Assembly: GCA_947496555.1 (NCBI GenBank)
Contig: CANMDH010000024.1
Location: 20,597 to 84,596, forward strand
Source of the DNA: an uncultured Aquimarina sp.
Lineage (GTDB): Bacteria; Bacteroidota; Bacteroidia; Flavobacteriales; Flavobacteriaceae
Reading direction: 5' to 3'
DNA length: 64,000 nucleotides
The first letter of the stretch is position 1; each line of letters starts with the position of its first letter. The translations under genes and the position numbers were made by a program. Under the pieces are notes generated by a model. The model was given only the letters and a program-made list of their open reading frames with translations, did not search any database and had not been told where the DNA came from. Below are positions 29,658 through 39,554 of the stretch, piece after piece.

Positions 29658-29994
29658 AACAAAACATCACTAATTTCTTAACTAGAGAAAAGTTTCGAGT
29701 ATCGTCTTATAAGTATAGATTTTATAAAGACTATTGTCGCTCCTCTCTTTACAAAAAATTAACAATAAAATCTCTTATAATATGAGATTATATAGTTTTG
29801 AACATCATGCGCCATTGCATTTTTTATCCTAAATTAGCATGGTCATAACTATGACTTGAAAGCAAAGTATCTTTGGGGAAGGCTTTCGTAACAAAAACAA
29901 TTATTTTAAGTAGGTATATTTATTAATTGTTTAATTATGACTAATACAAATTACTAAACTATTAAGGGAATTGAAAAGCAATACCCTCATTTTA

Positions 29995-30028
29995 AAAAAT
30001 GTAAACGTTTGTATTATTATATTTTTAG
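29995..30028. promoter_or_regulatory. LacI-type operator candidate upstream of lacI
   Basis: TGTAAACGTTTGTATTATT has the CG-centred near-palindrome TGTAAACGTTTGTA. It lies 42-75 bases upstream of the lacI start, fitting autoregulation, and matches the site upstream of the glpK-glpD fusion (10233-10260) with a single substitution in the shared core. Confidence 0.6.
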
Positions 30029-30069
30029 CGAAAATGATGTTTTAATAACAATTTTTTAACGAAATTCTG

Positions 30070-31104
30070 ATGACTTTTAAAAAAAGAAGGGTAAAACTTG
30101 AAGATATTGCTAGAAAGCTCAACATTTCTATTGCGACGGTTTCAAGAGCTTTAGATGAAAATCCAAGGGTTAAATTAAGTACCAGAGAGAAAGTCTTCAA
30201 AATGGCACAGAACATGGGATATATGCCAAATCAAATTGCCAAAAGTCTTAGTTCTGGTAAAACCAACATTATTGGGGTTATTATTCCAAGATATGATGAG
30301 CCTTTTTTTATCGAGGTTTGTAGGGGTATTGATCGCTATGCTCGTGAACACAATTACAAAATACTTATAAGCTCTTCCAGAAACTCTTTTGAGTTTGAGC
30401 GTGAAAACCTTAGTTCCTTTGAAAAAGGTATTGTTGACGGAATCATTCTTTCTCCTACTCATGAGACTGAAACCTTTGTTCATATAAAGAATATTATTAA
30501 CAAGGGAATTCCCGTTGTTTTGTTTGATAACATAAGAGAAGAAGTTCCAGGAGCCGATCACGTTATTATAGAGGACGACAAAGCATCGTTTTCTGCGGTT
30601 GAATTTCTTATCAAAAAAGGTAAAAAACGAATTGCATTTATTGGAGGAATTAAAGAAAAGAAAGTCTTTCAGGACCGTTTTAAAGGGTATTTAGAAGCAA
30701 TGAAAAAACATAACATACCTATTTATGATGAGCTGATCTTACATTGCAACTCATTAGACCGTGAATATGAAGACGCTGAAATACAGAGCTTTTTTAATGG
30801 AATTACCATGAAACCGGATGCAGTTTTTACCTGTACCGATAATTATGGCTTACTTACTATGAAAACTATTCTTAGATTGGGATACAAAATCCCAGAAGAG
30901 GTCTCTGTAATTGGTTTTGGAGATCTTGGACTAGGAGATGTGTTTGTTCCTTCTATGACATGCATTGCCCAACCAAGTTTTGAAATGGGGCAAAAAGTTG
31001 CAGAAATGTTAATTGATCAGTTTAACGAACCAAATGATGTAAATCATCGCAAAAAAATTGTAAAACTAAAAACCGAATTAGTACTAAGAGACAGTACAAA
31101 CTAA
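30070..31104 (+). CDS. LacI-family transcriptional regulator
   Basis: A 344-residue regulator. The N-terminal helix-turn-helix is clear (LEDIARKLNISIATVSRALD, residues 7-26) with the hinge helix NQIAKSLSSGKTN, followed by a periplasmic-binding-protein-like sugar-binding domain (IIGVIIPRYDEPFFIEVCRG to VSVIGFGDLGLGDVFVPSMT). It is divergent from the GH13/susC operon and 77 bases upstream of the open frame of GH65. A near-palindromic operator directly upstream suggests autoregulation; the same site upstream of the glycerol enzyme fusion suggests a wider regulon (inference). The effector is probably a sugar or sugar phosphate derived from the imported glycan. Confidence 0.92.
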   Translation: MTFKKRRVKLEDIARKLNISIATVSRALDENPRVKLSTREKVFKMAQNMGYMPNQIAKSLSSGKTNIIGVIIPRYDEPFFIEVCRGIDRYAREHNYKILISSSRNSFEFERENLSSFEKGIVDGIILSPTHETETFVHIKNIINKGIPVVLFDNIREEVPGADHVIIEDDKASFSAVEFLIKKGKKRIAFIGGIKEKKVFQDRFKGYLEAMKKHNIPIYDELILHCNSLDREYEDAEIQSFFNGITMKPDAVFTCTDNYGLLTMKTILRLGYKIPEEVSVIGFGDLGLGDVFVPSMTCIAQPSFEMGQKVAEMLIDQFNEPNDVNHRKKIVKLKTELVLRDSTN

Positions 31105-31128
31105 CATCTTTAAATGGTTTATCAACTC

Positions 31129-31165
31129 TTGTTAGGAATCTTATAACCAAAAAACAGTATATTTG
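31129..31165 (+). promoter_or_regulatory. promoter-like site upstream of GH65
   Basis: A TATATTTG box at 31158-31165 fits the TAnnTTTG -7 consensus. The nearest TTG (31129-31131) is 26 bases upstream, slightly more than usual. GH65 could therefore have its own promoter in addition to read-through from lacI. Confidence 0.35.
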
Positions 31166-31235
31166 ATAAGGGCTCAGGGTTTTGTTTCTGAGTCGATTTC
31201 TATATTATTTTCTCACAACAAATCATTTTATTATC

Positions 31236-33287
31236 ATGATTACAAAGGTTTTTAAAAGCTCTTTAGTTTTCTCCATTTTATTGTTTTTTACAACACAATA
31301 TGTTTTTTCTCAAAATGAAGGATGGGAAATTACCGCTACCGATTCTCAAAATTACACAGGTATAGTTGCAGCAAATGGCAGAATTGGTATTTTACCCTCT
31401 TCCAAAATCTTTGAAACCAATAGAATAATCCTAAACAATGTTTATGATAAAGAATCGCCTCTTGGAGTAAGCAAAATCTTGTTGGGAATGAATTTTGGAA
31501 ACCTGGATATATATATCAATGAAGAAAAATTAGACAACACCAATATTACCAATTGGAAACAAACCATTAATATGAAAGAAGCGAAGTTTACAACTTCTTT
31601 CACATTTAAAAACAATGCTCAAATATCATATAGTATTTATGCCCTCCGTAATGTTCCTTTTGCAGGATATATAGATATTGAAGTAAAAGCGTTGACCGAC
31701 ATTGCGATAGAGGTGGTTGGAAAAATTCAAACGCCACAAGAGTATAAGAATCCTATTAGTACTTTCAGAATTTTGAAAGATCTCGAAACTACTATGCCTA
31801 TTTTGCAGACGGTTGCAAAAAGTAGATTTAATAGACATACTGTTGCCACTTCTGCCACTTTTATATGGCATGATATTAATTCGACTCGAGAAAATCAAAG
31901 ACCAGAATTGGTTCACAAAAAAGTTTCAATATATAATAATCAGTTATCATTTAAAAAAAGTATTAAAGCCGAGGAAAATTATCAATTCGCATGGACAGCC
32001 TCTCAATGTACCACTCAAGATTTTTATGATCCTCAAACAGAAAGTGAACGTTTTGTAATTTTTAATTTATTAACTCCCAGAGATGATTTATTATTTCAAC
32101 ACAAACAACTATGGAAAGATCTTTGGAAAGGAGATATCATTGTAGAAGGGGATATACAATCTCAATTAGATATACGACTAGCGCTATACCATTTATATGC
32201 CTTTTCAAGAGCAGACTCTAATCTAAGTATCGCTCCCATGGGATTAAGTTCTCAAGGATATAATGGCCATATCTTTTGGGATACAGAACTTTGGATGTAC
32301 CCTCCTTTATTAATATTGAATCAAGATATTGCGCGTTCCTTAGTAAATTACCGATCGGATAGATTACATATCGCTAAAAAGAAAGCTATTAATTTTGGAT
32401 ACAAAGGCGCCATGTTTCCTTGGGAAAGTGATGACACGGGTGAAGAAGCTACTCCAGCCTGGGCACTTACGGGTACGTTTGAGCATCATATTACGGCAGA
32501 TGTAGGAATTGCGTTTTGGAACTATTATAGGGTAACAAAAAACAAAAAATGGCTTCAAGAAAGAGGGTATCCTTTATTGAAGGAAGTAGCAGATTATTGG
32601 GTAAGTCGTGCAACCCTAAACAAAGATGGTTCATATTCTATCAAAAATGTTGTAGGTGCTAATGAGTTTGCTCCCAATGTAGATGATAATGCTTTTACCA
32701 ATGGTTCTGCAATCACATGTTTACGTTACGCTACACTTGCAGCTAAGGAACTGAACATTAAGCCCAATGAGATTTGGAACAAGGTAGCTGATAAAATTAC
32801 GATACACAGGTTTGAAGATGGCACCACAAAAGAACATAGTAATTACCAGGGAGATCGCATTAAACAAGCCGATGTAAACTTGCTTGCGTATCCCTTGGAT
32901 ATCATCAATGATAAAGAAACGATTCTGAAAGATCTTGCTTATTATGAACCAAAACTAGCAAAGGAAGGTCCAGCCATGGCACAAAGTGTCTTTGCTATAA
33001 TCTACGCTCGATTAGGTGATGTAGATAACGCTTTCAGGCTTTTTAAGAGAAGTTACGAACCCAACAAAAGGCCTCCTTTTGGGGCATTAGCAGAAGCTGC
33101 CACTAGTAACAATCCTTATTTTGCAACAGGTGCTGGAGGAATGCTACAAACAGTTCTTTTCGGTTTTGCCGGATTACATATAACCGAAGAAGGAATTGTT
33201 CAAAAAAACCCAATTTTACCAAAAGGTTGGAAAAAACTTACTATTACAGGTGTGGGACCCAATAAAAAAACATTTGCGATAGAATAA
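31236..33287 (+). CDS. GH65-family glycoside hydrolase (kojibiose hydrolase-like)
   Basis: An exported GH65 enzyme of about 683 residues. The frame is open from an ATG at 31182, but the ATG at 31236 gives a clean signal peptide (VFKSSLVFSILLFF to YVFSQ), so that start is chosen. The (alpha/alpha)6-barrel signature HIFWDTELWMYPPLL is present, and the catalytic acid is the Glu in GANEFAPNVDDNAFTN, equivalent to the GPDEYH..DNNAYTN motif of maltose phosphorylase. A secreted GH65 with this pattern resembles the Flavobacterium johnsoniae kojibiose (alpha-1,2) hydrolase, a hydrolase rather than a phosphorylase. GH65 also contains 2-O-alpha-glucosylglycerol phosphorylase, so other alpha-1,2 glucosides remain possible. 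Confidence 0.85.
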   Translation: MITKVFKSSLVFSILLFFTTQYVFSQNEGWEITATDSQNYTGIVAANGRIGILPSSKIFETNRIILNNVYDKESPLGVSKILLGMNFGNLDIYINEEKLDNTNITNWKQTINMKEAKFTTSFTFKNNAQISYSIYALRNVPFAGYIDIEVKALTDIAIEVVGKIQTPQEYKNPISTFRILKDLETTMPILQTVAKSRFNRHTVATSATFIWHDINSTRENQRPELVHKKVSIYNNQLSFKKSIKAEENYQFAWTASQCTTQDFYDPQTESERFVIFNLLTPRDDLLFQHKQLWKDLWKGDIIVEGDIQSQLDIRLALYHLYAFSRADSNLSIAPMGLSSQGYNGHIFWDTELWMYPPLLILNQDIARSLVNYRSDRLHIAKKKAINFGYKGAMFPWESDDTGEEATPAWALTGTFEHHITADVGIAFWNYYRVTKNKKWLQERGYPLLKEVADYWVSRATLNKDGSYSIKNVVGANEFAPNVDDNAFTNGSAITCLRYATLAAKELNIKPNEIWNKVADKITIHRFEDGTTKEHSNYQGDRIKQADVNLLAYPLDIINDKETILKDLAYYEPKLAKEGPAMAQSVFAIIYARLGDVDNAFRLFKRSYEPNKRPPFGALAEAATSNNPYFATGAGGMLQTVLFGFAGLHITEEGIVQKNPILPKGWKKLTITGVGPNKKTFAIE

Positions 33288-33289
33288 TT

Positions 33290-34300
33290 CTAGTTTGTAG
33301 AATCCCTTATAATCAATGAAGTCTTAACAACTTCAGTTTTTGATTTATAATTTTCGGTAAAATTATTGAGTTGATTTACCAAAATTTGTGCTGCTTTTGC
33401 CCCTAGGTCCTCGGCATGTTGAGAAACCGTGGTTAATTTTGGATATGAGTGCTTCGACAAGAGGCCATCTGTAAAACCAATAACTGAAATATCGTTAGGA
33501 ATTTTATATCCTAGTTTTAATGACATGTTAATAGTAACGGCCGCTGCGGTTTCATCCAATCCCAAAACGGCATTGACATCATTATTTTTGAGAAATTTCT
33601 CTATTTCAGTTTCAAAATTACTTGAATCCTTTAAAGATAACTCTACCAATGAAACAGTATCATTTTGATCTGTTGCCTCTTTAACCCCTTCCAATCTTAA
33701 TTTAGCAACACTTAAATCGCCTATAGTAGTAATAACCGCAATCTTCCTACACCCAGTATCAATAAGATACTGAATTGCATTTTTTGAAGCTATTTTATCA
33801 TCAACGATTACCTTATCACAATCAATTTCATCACTTACTCTATCAAACATCACTATTGGAACATTCTCTCTTTTTAAAGCCTGATAATGATCAAATTTAT
33901 TAAGAACTTGTGTTTCCTGACTGAGTGCTACTATAAAACCATCTACACTACTATAATTAAGCATTTCTACATATTCTACTTCTTTTTTATAGGACTCATT
34001 TGTAATACAAGTTACAATCTTATATCCGCTTTTTGAAGCTTCCTGTTCTATTCCAAACAAAGCTTTTGCAAAGAAATGATTAAGGATCTCGGGTAAAATA
34101 ATGCCAATAGTCTTTGTTTTATTACTTTTTAAACTTACCGCTAATGCATTTGGTTTATAATTATAAAAATTGGCCAATTCATGAACCCTGTTAATTGTTT
34201 TTTGACTAATCTCGGGATCGTTTTTTAGTGATTTAGAAACCGTAGAAATTGATAAATTTAATTCTTTGGCAAGTTGTTTTAGTGTAACCTTTTTCCTCAT
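33290..34300 (-). CDS. LacI-family transcriptional regulator, second copy
   Basis: A 336-residue LacI regulator with HTH LKQLAKELNLSISTVSKSLK (residues 6-25), hinge PNALAVSLKSNKT, and a sugar-binding domain (IGIILPEILNHFF to ISVIGFTDGLLSKHSYPKLT). It follows the SusR-like regulator by 21 bases on the same strand and is convergent with GH65 (2 bases between stops). Its recognition helix differs from the LacI at 30070 (SISTVSKSLKNDPE against SIATVSRALDENPR), so it should read a different operator. Ligand unknown. Confidence 0.92.
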   Translation of the reverse strand: MRKKVTLKQLAKELNLSISTVSKSLKNDPEISQKTINRVHELANFYNYKPNALAVSLKSNKTKTIGIILPEILNHFFAKALFGIEQEASKSGYKIVTCITNESYKKEVEYVEMLNYSSVDGFIVALSQETQVLNKFDHYQALKRENVPIVMFDRVSDEIDCDKVIVDDKIASKNAIQYLIDTGCRKIAVITTIGDLSVAKLRLEGVKEATDQNDTVSLVELSLKDSSNFETEIEKFLKNNDVNAVLGLDETAAAVTINMSLKLGYKIPNDISVIGFTDGLLSKHSYPKLTTVSQHAEDLGAKAAQILVNQLNNFTENYKSKTEVVKTSLIIRDSTN

Positions 34301-34321
34301 GACCTCAAGTTTGGCATTCCG

Positions 34322-37105
34322 TTATTTAAGACTAATAAGAATATTAGTCAAATTATCTTTGGAGTCTAAATTAAGCTTTTTTCTTAATCTATGCCTGCTT
34401 ACGTCTACACTTTGTGAACTTATTCCTAATAATGGTGCAATTTCTTTGGATGAAAGATTCATTTTGAGATATGCACACAGCCGTAAATCTTTTGATGTCA
34501 AATTTGGATAATTCTTAGAAAGTTTTTCATAAAATTCTTGATGAGATTTATCAAAATTAATCTCAAACAACTTACTTTCTTTATCTGTTATATAATATTC
34601 TACTAACCTAAGAAGCTCACTATACTTATTTGTAGGCAACTTTTGTTCTGAAGAACTTTGGACCTTAACAATTTTATCGCGGATCTTTTTAAGGATTTTA
34701 TTCTTATTCAGATTTACGTATGCAATTTGGGTAAGCTCACGATTTTTTGCCTTTATTTCATCCTGTAACTTAGAATTATTGAGTTCGATAATTTGATGTT
34801 CTTGTTCTAATTTTTGTGCTTTATGTTCTTCTTCCTGTTTCTTAAGTTTTCTTGCTTTTTGTTCCAGCAATATCTTTTCTTGCTTTCTCATCTTATATTG
34901 ATTAAAAGTAATCATAGTAGCCATTAGCGCTACAAAAAGAAGAATGTATAACAAATAGGCCCAAGAGGTTCTGTAAATAGGTGGTTTTATTGTAAAGTTA
35001 ATAGAAGTGTTCTTCATATTGCTTTTATATTTTGCTCTAACATGAAAAATATAATCCCCTTCTTTAATATTAAACAACGTATGCTGTGTATTCGTATTCC
35101 AATCACTCCAATCATCATTATCCAACCTAGTCTGATATAGCACTTCTTCTCCATAAACTGGTAATGCATAATTTATTCTAAGATCATTATCAGCAAAAGG
35201 GATTTCTGCCTCCTCAAAATATAACTCTCCACTATTGACAGATACAAAATCCCTGATTAATAAATCATTTTCCAGATTTTTTTGAACCGTTCTTCTGTTT
35301 TTGGTATACACCGCATAGCCATTAAAAATTGGTACCACTTCATGTTTTTGATCTAAAGAGAAAATATTTAAAACATCCGGTATTAGTTGATCCTTCAATT
35401 CATAAAATTCGACTACTCCTTTTTCATTTTCCAAGGCAATGTTATTATCTTCTAGGTACCAGGTATTATGTTTCTTTTTAAAAATTCTAGGGGTAGATCC
35501 TTTGTTTTTAGCAATCTGCTTTTTTAGGAATGTATTTTTTTGGGCATTATAGGTATATGAATGAGCGTTTGATGTAATAATAATCTCATTGTTCACTTTT
35601 GATATTGAAACAGCCTTTCCTTCAAAATCGGTTATAGGATAAAAGGCAAGTCTTTCTAATGCTTTACTTTCGTAATCTAATTTAAATTTAAAAACTCCTT
35701 CGGACCTCAAAGCTATCCATATATTATTATCTCGGTCAATTTCAAGGAATCGAGCGGATTTTTCAAAACCTTTTAGCTTATACGCCTCCCATTTTTCTCC
35801 AATATTCTTGTATAATGAAATTCCATTGTAATTACCTGATACTATACATTTATTTTGTTGATTTGGGATCTCTATTCTTTTAAAATTCCAGGCTCCCAGA
35901 TCTTCTCCAATTCGAGTAAGCACTTTACCCTTAACCGCGTATGCTCCTTTATCATGGCCTATAAAAATATTTTCATCTACCTTCTCGATATTCCAAACTT
36001 GACCATTGAGTAATAATTCAAATCCCGAATTTAGATTGCTAGCATTGGCTACATAAAGCCCTTGATTAGTACCCAGATAAGTTAAATTTTGCTCTTTTAG
36101 AACGGCATAAGTCGTTCCTAATTCCCCATAATAATCAAAAAAATAAGTAAAGGGAGAGTTCAATTTTATGTAATCTATACCATAATCCAACCCCAGCCAT
36201 AAATTACTCTCTTTATCCTGATATATAGATAAAACAGTATTGTTTTGCAAACCATTTCTTTTATTCAGATTGGCAATTTTACCTGTATTAGGGTCAAGAA
36301 TATATAATCCATTTGACACAGTTCCCAAGGCAATTCGACCATCCCTTAGTTTAAGAAAGGAAAAAATCTGAGCTTTTTTAATTTCTTCCAGTTCGGGAAA
36401 ACTTAATGGTATTAATTTTTCATCACTTACCTTATACAACCCTTTTGTATCGGTAATTATCAATAGCTCGTCTTCTAAGGAAGTAACGCCTACAATATGT
36501 TCATTAAGATTTTGATCACTTACAATGGGAAATAAATTAGTTTCATTTAAGATAAAAACCCCATACTTAAGGTCATTTACATATAACCGATCATCAACTT
36601 TATAACTCCATTTAAAACGATATGGTGCCGGAATCTTAGTTATAAGATTGCCATGATTAACATATAAATTCCTAAAAGTCTGAAAAACTACTTCGTTATG
36701 TACATAATGTGTTCTCCAATATTCTTCGACATCGGATATTACATCCTTATTATTGATAGTCAGCGGTACTACGTCATAATCCGTATATTTTTCATTAAGT
36801 AATACTCCATACTGTCCGTCTGCACCAAAATATACCGAGTCTTTATTCTTAACAAACAAGCTCCTGTTAATAATATCAAAACCAGTATCTGTATATTTCC
36901 ATTGTGTGCCATCAAAAATTAAAATTTGATTGCCATTGGCCACATATATAAGTCCGTCTTCGTCTTGATCAATGTCCCAGGATTGAGCATTAAAACCCAT
37001 TTCCTTGGTATCATAATGTGTGATTTGAGGTAAAGCCCTGCTTATAATTGATTGAGAAAAACCATAGTGACCCAAAAAAAAAGCTAAGAGTATAAATCGA
37101 TACAT
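34322..37105 (-). CDS. SusR-like triple-tyrosine sensor with LuxR-type DNA-binding domain
   Basis: A 927-residue one-component regulator spanning the inner membrane. A signal peptide (FILLAFFLGHYGFSQ) leads to beta-propeller repeats (two-component regulator propeller type, for example SIYQDKESNLWLGLDYGIDY), then a Y_Y_Y domain near residues 650-715 (YQTRLDNDDWSDWN), a membrane segment (AYLLYILLFVALMATMITF) and a long coiled coil. The end is a LuxR-type HTH (LTSKDLRLCAYLKMNLSSKE with ISSQSVDVSRHRLRKKL). It has no kinase or receiver domain. Such proteins bind glycan fragments in the periplasm and activate susCD operons; here it lies between GH3 and lacI, read in the same direction. Confidence 0.88.
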   Translation of the reverse strand: MYRFILLAFFLGHYGFSQSIISRALPQITHYDTKEMGFNAQSWDIDQDEDGLIYVANGNQILIFDGTQWKYTDTGFDIINRSLFVKNKDSVYFGADGQYGVLLNEKYTDYDVVPLTINNKDVISDVEEYWRTHYVHNEVVFQTFRNLYVNHGNLITKIPAPYRFKWSYKVDDRLYVNDLKYGVFILNETNLFPIVSDQNLNEHIVGVTSLEDELLIITDTKGLYKVSDEKLIPLSFPELEEIKKAQIFSFLKLRDGRIALGTVSNGLYILDPNTGKIANLNKRNGLQNNTVLSIYQDKESNLWLGLDYGIDYIKLNSPFTYFFDYYGELGTTYAVLKEQNLTYLGTNQGLYVANASNLNSGFELLLNGQVWNIEKVDENIFIGHDKGAYAVKGKVLTRIGEDLGAWNFKRIEIPNQQNKCIVSGNYNGISLYKNIGEKWEAYKLKGFEKSARFLEIDRDNNIWIALRSEGVFKFKLDYESKALERLAFYPITDFEGKAVSISKVNNEIIITSNAHSYTYNAQKNTFLKKQIAKNKGSTPRIFKKKHNTWYLEDNNIALENEKGVVEFYELKDQLIPDVLNIFSLDQKHEVVPIFNGYAVYTKNRRTVQKNLENDLLIRDFVSVNSGELYFEEAEIPFADNDLRINYALPVYGEEVLYQTRLDNDDWSDWNTNTQHTLFNIKEGDYIFHVRAKYKSNMKNTSINFTIKPPIYRTSWAYLLYILLFVALMATMITFNQYKMRKQEKILLEQKARKLKKQEEEHKAQKLEQEHQIIELNNSKLQDEIKAKNRELTQIAYVNLNKNKILKKIRDKIVKVQSSSEQKLPTNKYSELLRLVEYYITDKESKLFEINFDKSHQEFYEKLSKNYPNLTSKDLRLCAYLKMNLSSKEIAPLLGISSQSVDVSRHRLRKKLNLDSKDNLTNILISLK

Positions 37106-37229
37106 TTTGACGAAAGTTAATAAACGAAGATGTATAAAGATACCACAAAAATCTTAACATTTTGTTTGAAACCTTTATTACATAATCACAAACTTATATT
37201 TAGATCGAAAATATACCCTTTGCGATATT

Positions 37230-39554
37230 TTATTTATTAAAAGAAAAGCCAACACCAAGTTCTGTAATAGAGCTTCCTCCGACGAAAACTTTAAAATCTC
37301 CCTGTTCTGCTTCCCATTTTTTATCAGCTGTGTAAAACTGAATAGTTTCTTCATTAATGATAAAAGAAACGGTTTTGCTTTTTCCAGGTTCGAGTTCTAT
37401 CAATTCAAAACCTTTTAGTTCTTTTATGGGTCGAGTAAGACTACCTATCAAATCTCGGATATATAGTTGCACCACTTCTTTCCCTTTTCTTTTTCCAGTA
37501 TTGGTAACCGTAACTGAAACGGTGATTTCTCCTCCAGAAGAAAAAGAGGGAGCGCTTATTTTTAAGCTTTTATATTGAAATGTGGTATAACTTAATCCAT
37601 GACCAAACGGAAACAGAGCCTCGTTTTTTTCATCGGTATAATGTGACCAGAATACCAAGCCTTCGGCATTGGAAGGTCTACCCGTATTTTTTGCATTATA
37701 ATAAATAGGTATTTGCCCTACATCACGCGGAAACGAAACGGGTAATTTCCCCGAGGGGTTATAATCTCCAAACAAAACATCGGCTATAGCATTTCCTGAT
37801 TCTGAACCTAAATGCCAAGTCTCAACAATTCCCGGAGCTTTTTCTGCAATGTTTGTAATAGCTAGAGGTCGGCCATTCATCAACACGACCACAATATTTT
37901 TATTTACTTCCCAAACGGCTTCAAAAAGCTTTTGTTGAGGTATCGTAAGTTCTATACCTACCTGGCTTCGACCTTCCCCAGATTGAAAAGCTTCTTCCCC
38001 AATGGCTAAAATCACAACCTCAGCATTTTTGGCAATATTCACCGCTTCGGTTATACCCTTTGTATCTTCTCTATTAATAGCTAGCTCTTTGATAAAGTTT
38101 CGTTCACCTGTTCCCAGAGCTACACCTTGTGCATGGGATATTTTTACACTCTTGTTAACTGCAGTTTTAATTCCCTCAAGAAGCGAAACCGCAGAATTTG
38201 CAGTAGCCATGGCCCGCCAGCTTCCTATTGGTGTGTCCTTATCATTTGCCAGAGGGCCGATTACCGCTATACTTTTCACATCTTTTTTAAGTGGTAATAT
38301 GTCCTTGTCATTTTTGAGTAACACAATGGATTTCCTGGCAACATCTCTAGAGGCTTCTAGATTTTCTTTAGTGTAAATTTCGTTTTTCTCTCGAGTTTCA
38401 TCACTATACCTATAAGGATCATCAAATAATCCAAGATCATATTTGATTTTTAGTATTCTGCGGGCCGCATCATCTATTAATTTTTCATCAACCTTTCCTT
38501 CCTTTACTAATTTTTCGAGTCCAGCCTCATAAGCTCTCCCTTCCATATCCATATCATTTCCTGCTATGATAGCTCGTTCTGCAGCATGAATTTTATCTTC
38601 TGCATACCCATGAAAAATCATCTCTGAAATCGATGCCCAATCTGAAACAATAAAACCATCCCAGTTCCAGGCATCTTTTAAAATGTCTCTTTGTAATTCT
38701 TTATGTCCGGTAGCTGGAATCCCGTCTACTTCATTAAAGGCACTCATCATGGTTGCCACTCCGGCCTTTGCAGCCGCTTTAAAAGGTGGCAATATTGTAT
38801 TGTGAAGTTCGTATTCTCCTATGCTTACCGTATTGTAATCTCTTCCTCCCTCTGCAAATCCATATGCCGCAAAATGCTTGGCACAGGCAGCCAGGCTTGT
38901 ATTATCAGCAAGATCATCTCCTTGAAACCCTTGTATTCTTGCAACCGCTATTTTGGCTCCCAAGAAAGGGTCTTCTCCAGCTCCTTCCATAATTCTTCCC
39001 CATCGCGCATCTCTAGAAATATCAACCATAGGTGCAAATGTCCAGTTAATTCCAGAAGCAGTAGCTTCTTTTGCAGCAATTGCCGATGATTTTTTTATAG
39101 CTTCCAGATCCCAACTAGCACTTTCTCCCAAGGGTATAGGAAAAATAGTTTTATAACCATGAATAACATCATAACCAAAAAGCAATGGGATTTTTAATCT
39201 TGAATGTTTCATCACAGCGCTTTGTAACTCTTTGGTACCAGCAACAGAGGTTACATTAAGCATTGCACCGACTCCACCATTCTTCAATTTTTCAAACTTT
39301 TCTTTGTTACCTACATCTGAAGGCGGTCCGGTAACATCCCAACTTCCATTATATAAAACTAACTGTCCGATTTTCTCTTTAAGAGTCATTATAGAAATTA
39401 GTGAGTCTATTTTACTTTCTATGGAGTCCTTTTTATTCATTTCTAATGTATTAGATTTTGTTGAGTCTTGACTAAAAGAATTTAGAGGGTTTAATAATAG
39501 TATCCCCATGAGGATTGTAAACAAGATTCTGACGCTTTTTTGTGATGTTTTCAT
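37230..39554 (-). CDS. bglX: GH3-family beta-glucosidase (BglX-like)
   Basis: A 774-residue exported enzyme (signal peptide ending LNSFSQ). The GH3 N-domain has WTFAPMVDISRDARWGRIMEG and AAC-AKHFAAYG, with nucleophile Asp305 in GFIVSDWAS. The C-domain (IVLLKNDKDILPL, VVILAIGEEAFQSGEGRSQ) and the fibronectin III-like tail (VSVTVTNTGKRKGKEVVQLY) are complete. It releases glucose from beta-linked oligosaccharides in the periplasm. It is upstream of the SusR-like gene. A beta-glucosidase among alpha-acting GH13/GH65 enzymes suggests a mixed-linkage or decorated substrate, or a separate cassette. It shares an upstream element with GH13. Confidence 0.92.
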   Translation of the reverse strand: MKTSQKSVRILFTILMGILLLNPLNSFSQDSTKSNTLEMNKKDSIESKIDSLISIMTLKEKIGQLVLYNGSWDVTGPPSDVGNKEKFEKLKNGGVGAMLNVTSVAGTKELQSAVMKHSRLKIPLLFGYDVIHGYKTIFPIPLGESASWDLEAIKKSSAIAAKEATASGINWTFAPMVDISRDARWGRIMEGAGEDPFLGAKIAVARIQGFQGDDLADNTSLAACAKHFAAYGFAEGGRDYNTVSIGEYELHNTILPPFKAAAKAGVATMMSAFNEVDGIPATGHKELQRDILKDAWNWDGFIVSDWASISEMIFHGYAEDKIHAAERAIIAGNDMDMEGRAYEAGLEKLVKEGKVDEKLIDDAARRILKIKYDLGLFDDPYRYSDETREKNEIYTKENLEASRDVARKSIVLLKNDKDILPLKKDVKSIAVIGPLANDKDTPIGSWRAMATANSAVSLLEGIKTAVNKSVKISHAQGVALGTGERNFIKELAINREDTKGITEAVNIAKNAEVVILAIGEEAFQSGEGRSQVGIELTIPQQKLFEAVWEVNKNIVVVLMNGRPLAITNIAEKAPGIVETWHLGSESGNAIADVLFGDYNPSGKLPVSFPRDVGQIPIYYNAKNTGRPSNAEGLVFWSHYTDEKNEALFPFGHGLSYTTFQYKSLKISAPSFSSGGEITVSVTVTNTGKRKGKEVVQLYIRDLIGSLTRPIKELKGFELIELEPGKSKTVSFIINEETIQFYTADKKWEAEQGDFKVFVGGSSITELGVGFSFNK

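Larger units (their letters stand above)
29376..30069. other. divergent regulatory region between GH13 and lacI
   Basis: This 694-base, very AT-rich stretch holds the promoters of two divergent transcripts. It contains the CTGAATATCAGT element at 29631-29657 that recurs upstream of GH3, a TATCTTTG box at 29868-29875 that fits the Bacteroidota -7 consensus but has no well-spaced -33 TTG, and the LacI-type operator at 29995-30028. No gene was found in it. Confidence 0.6.
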
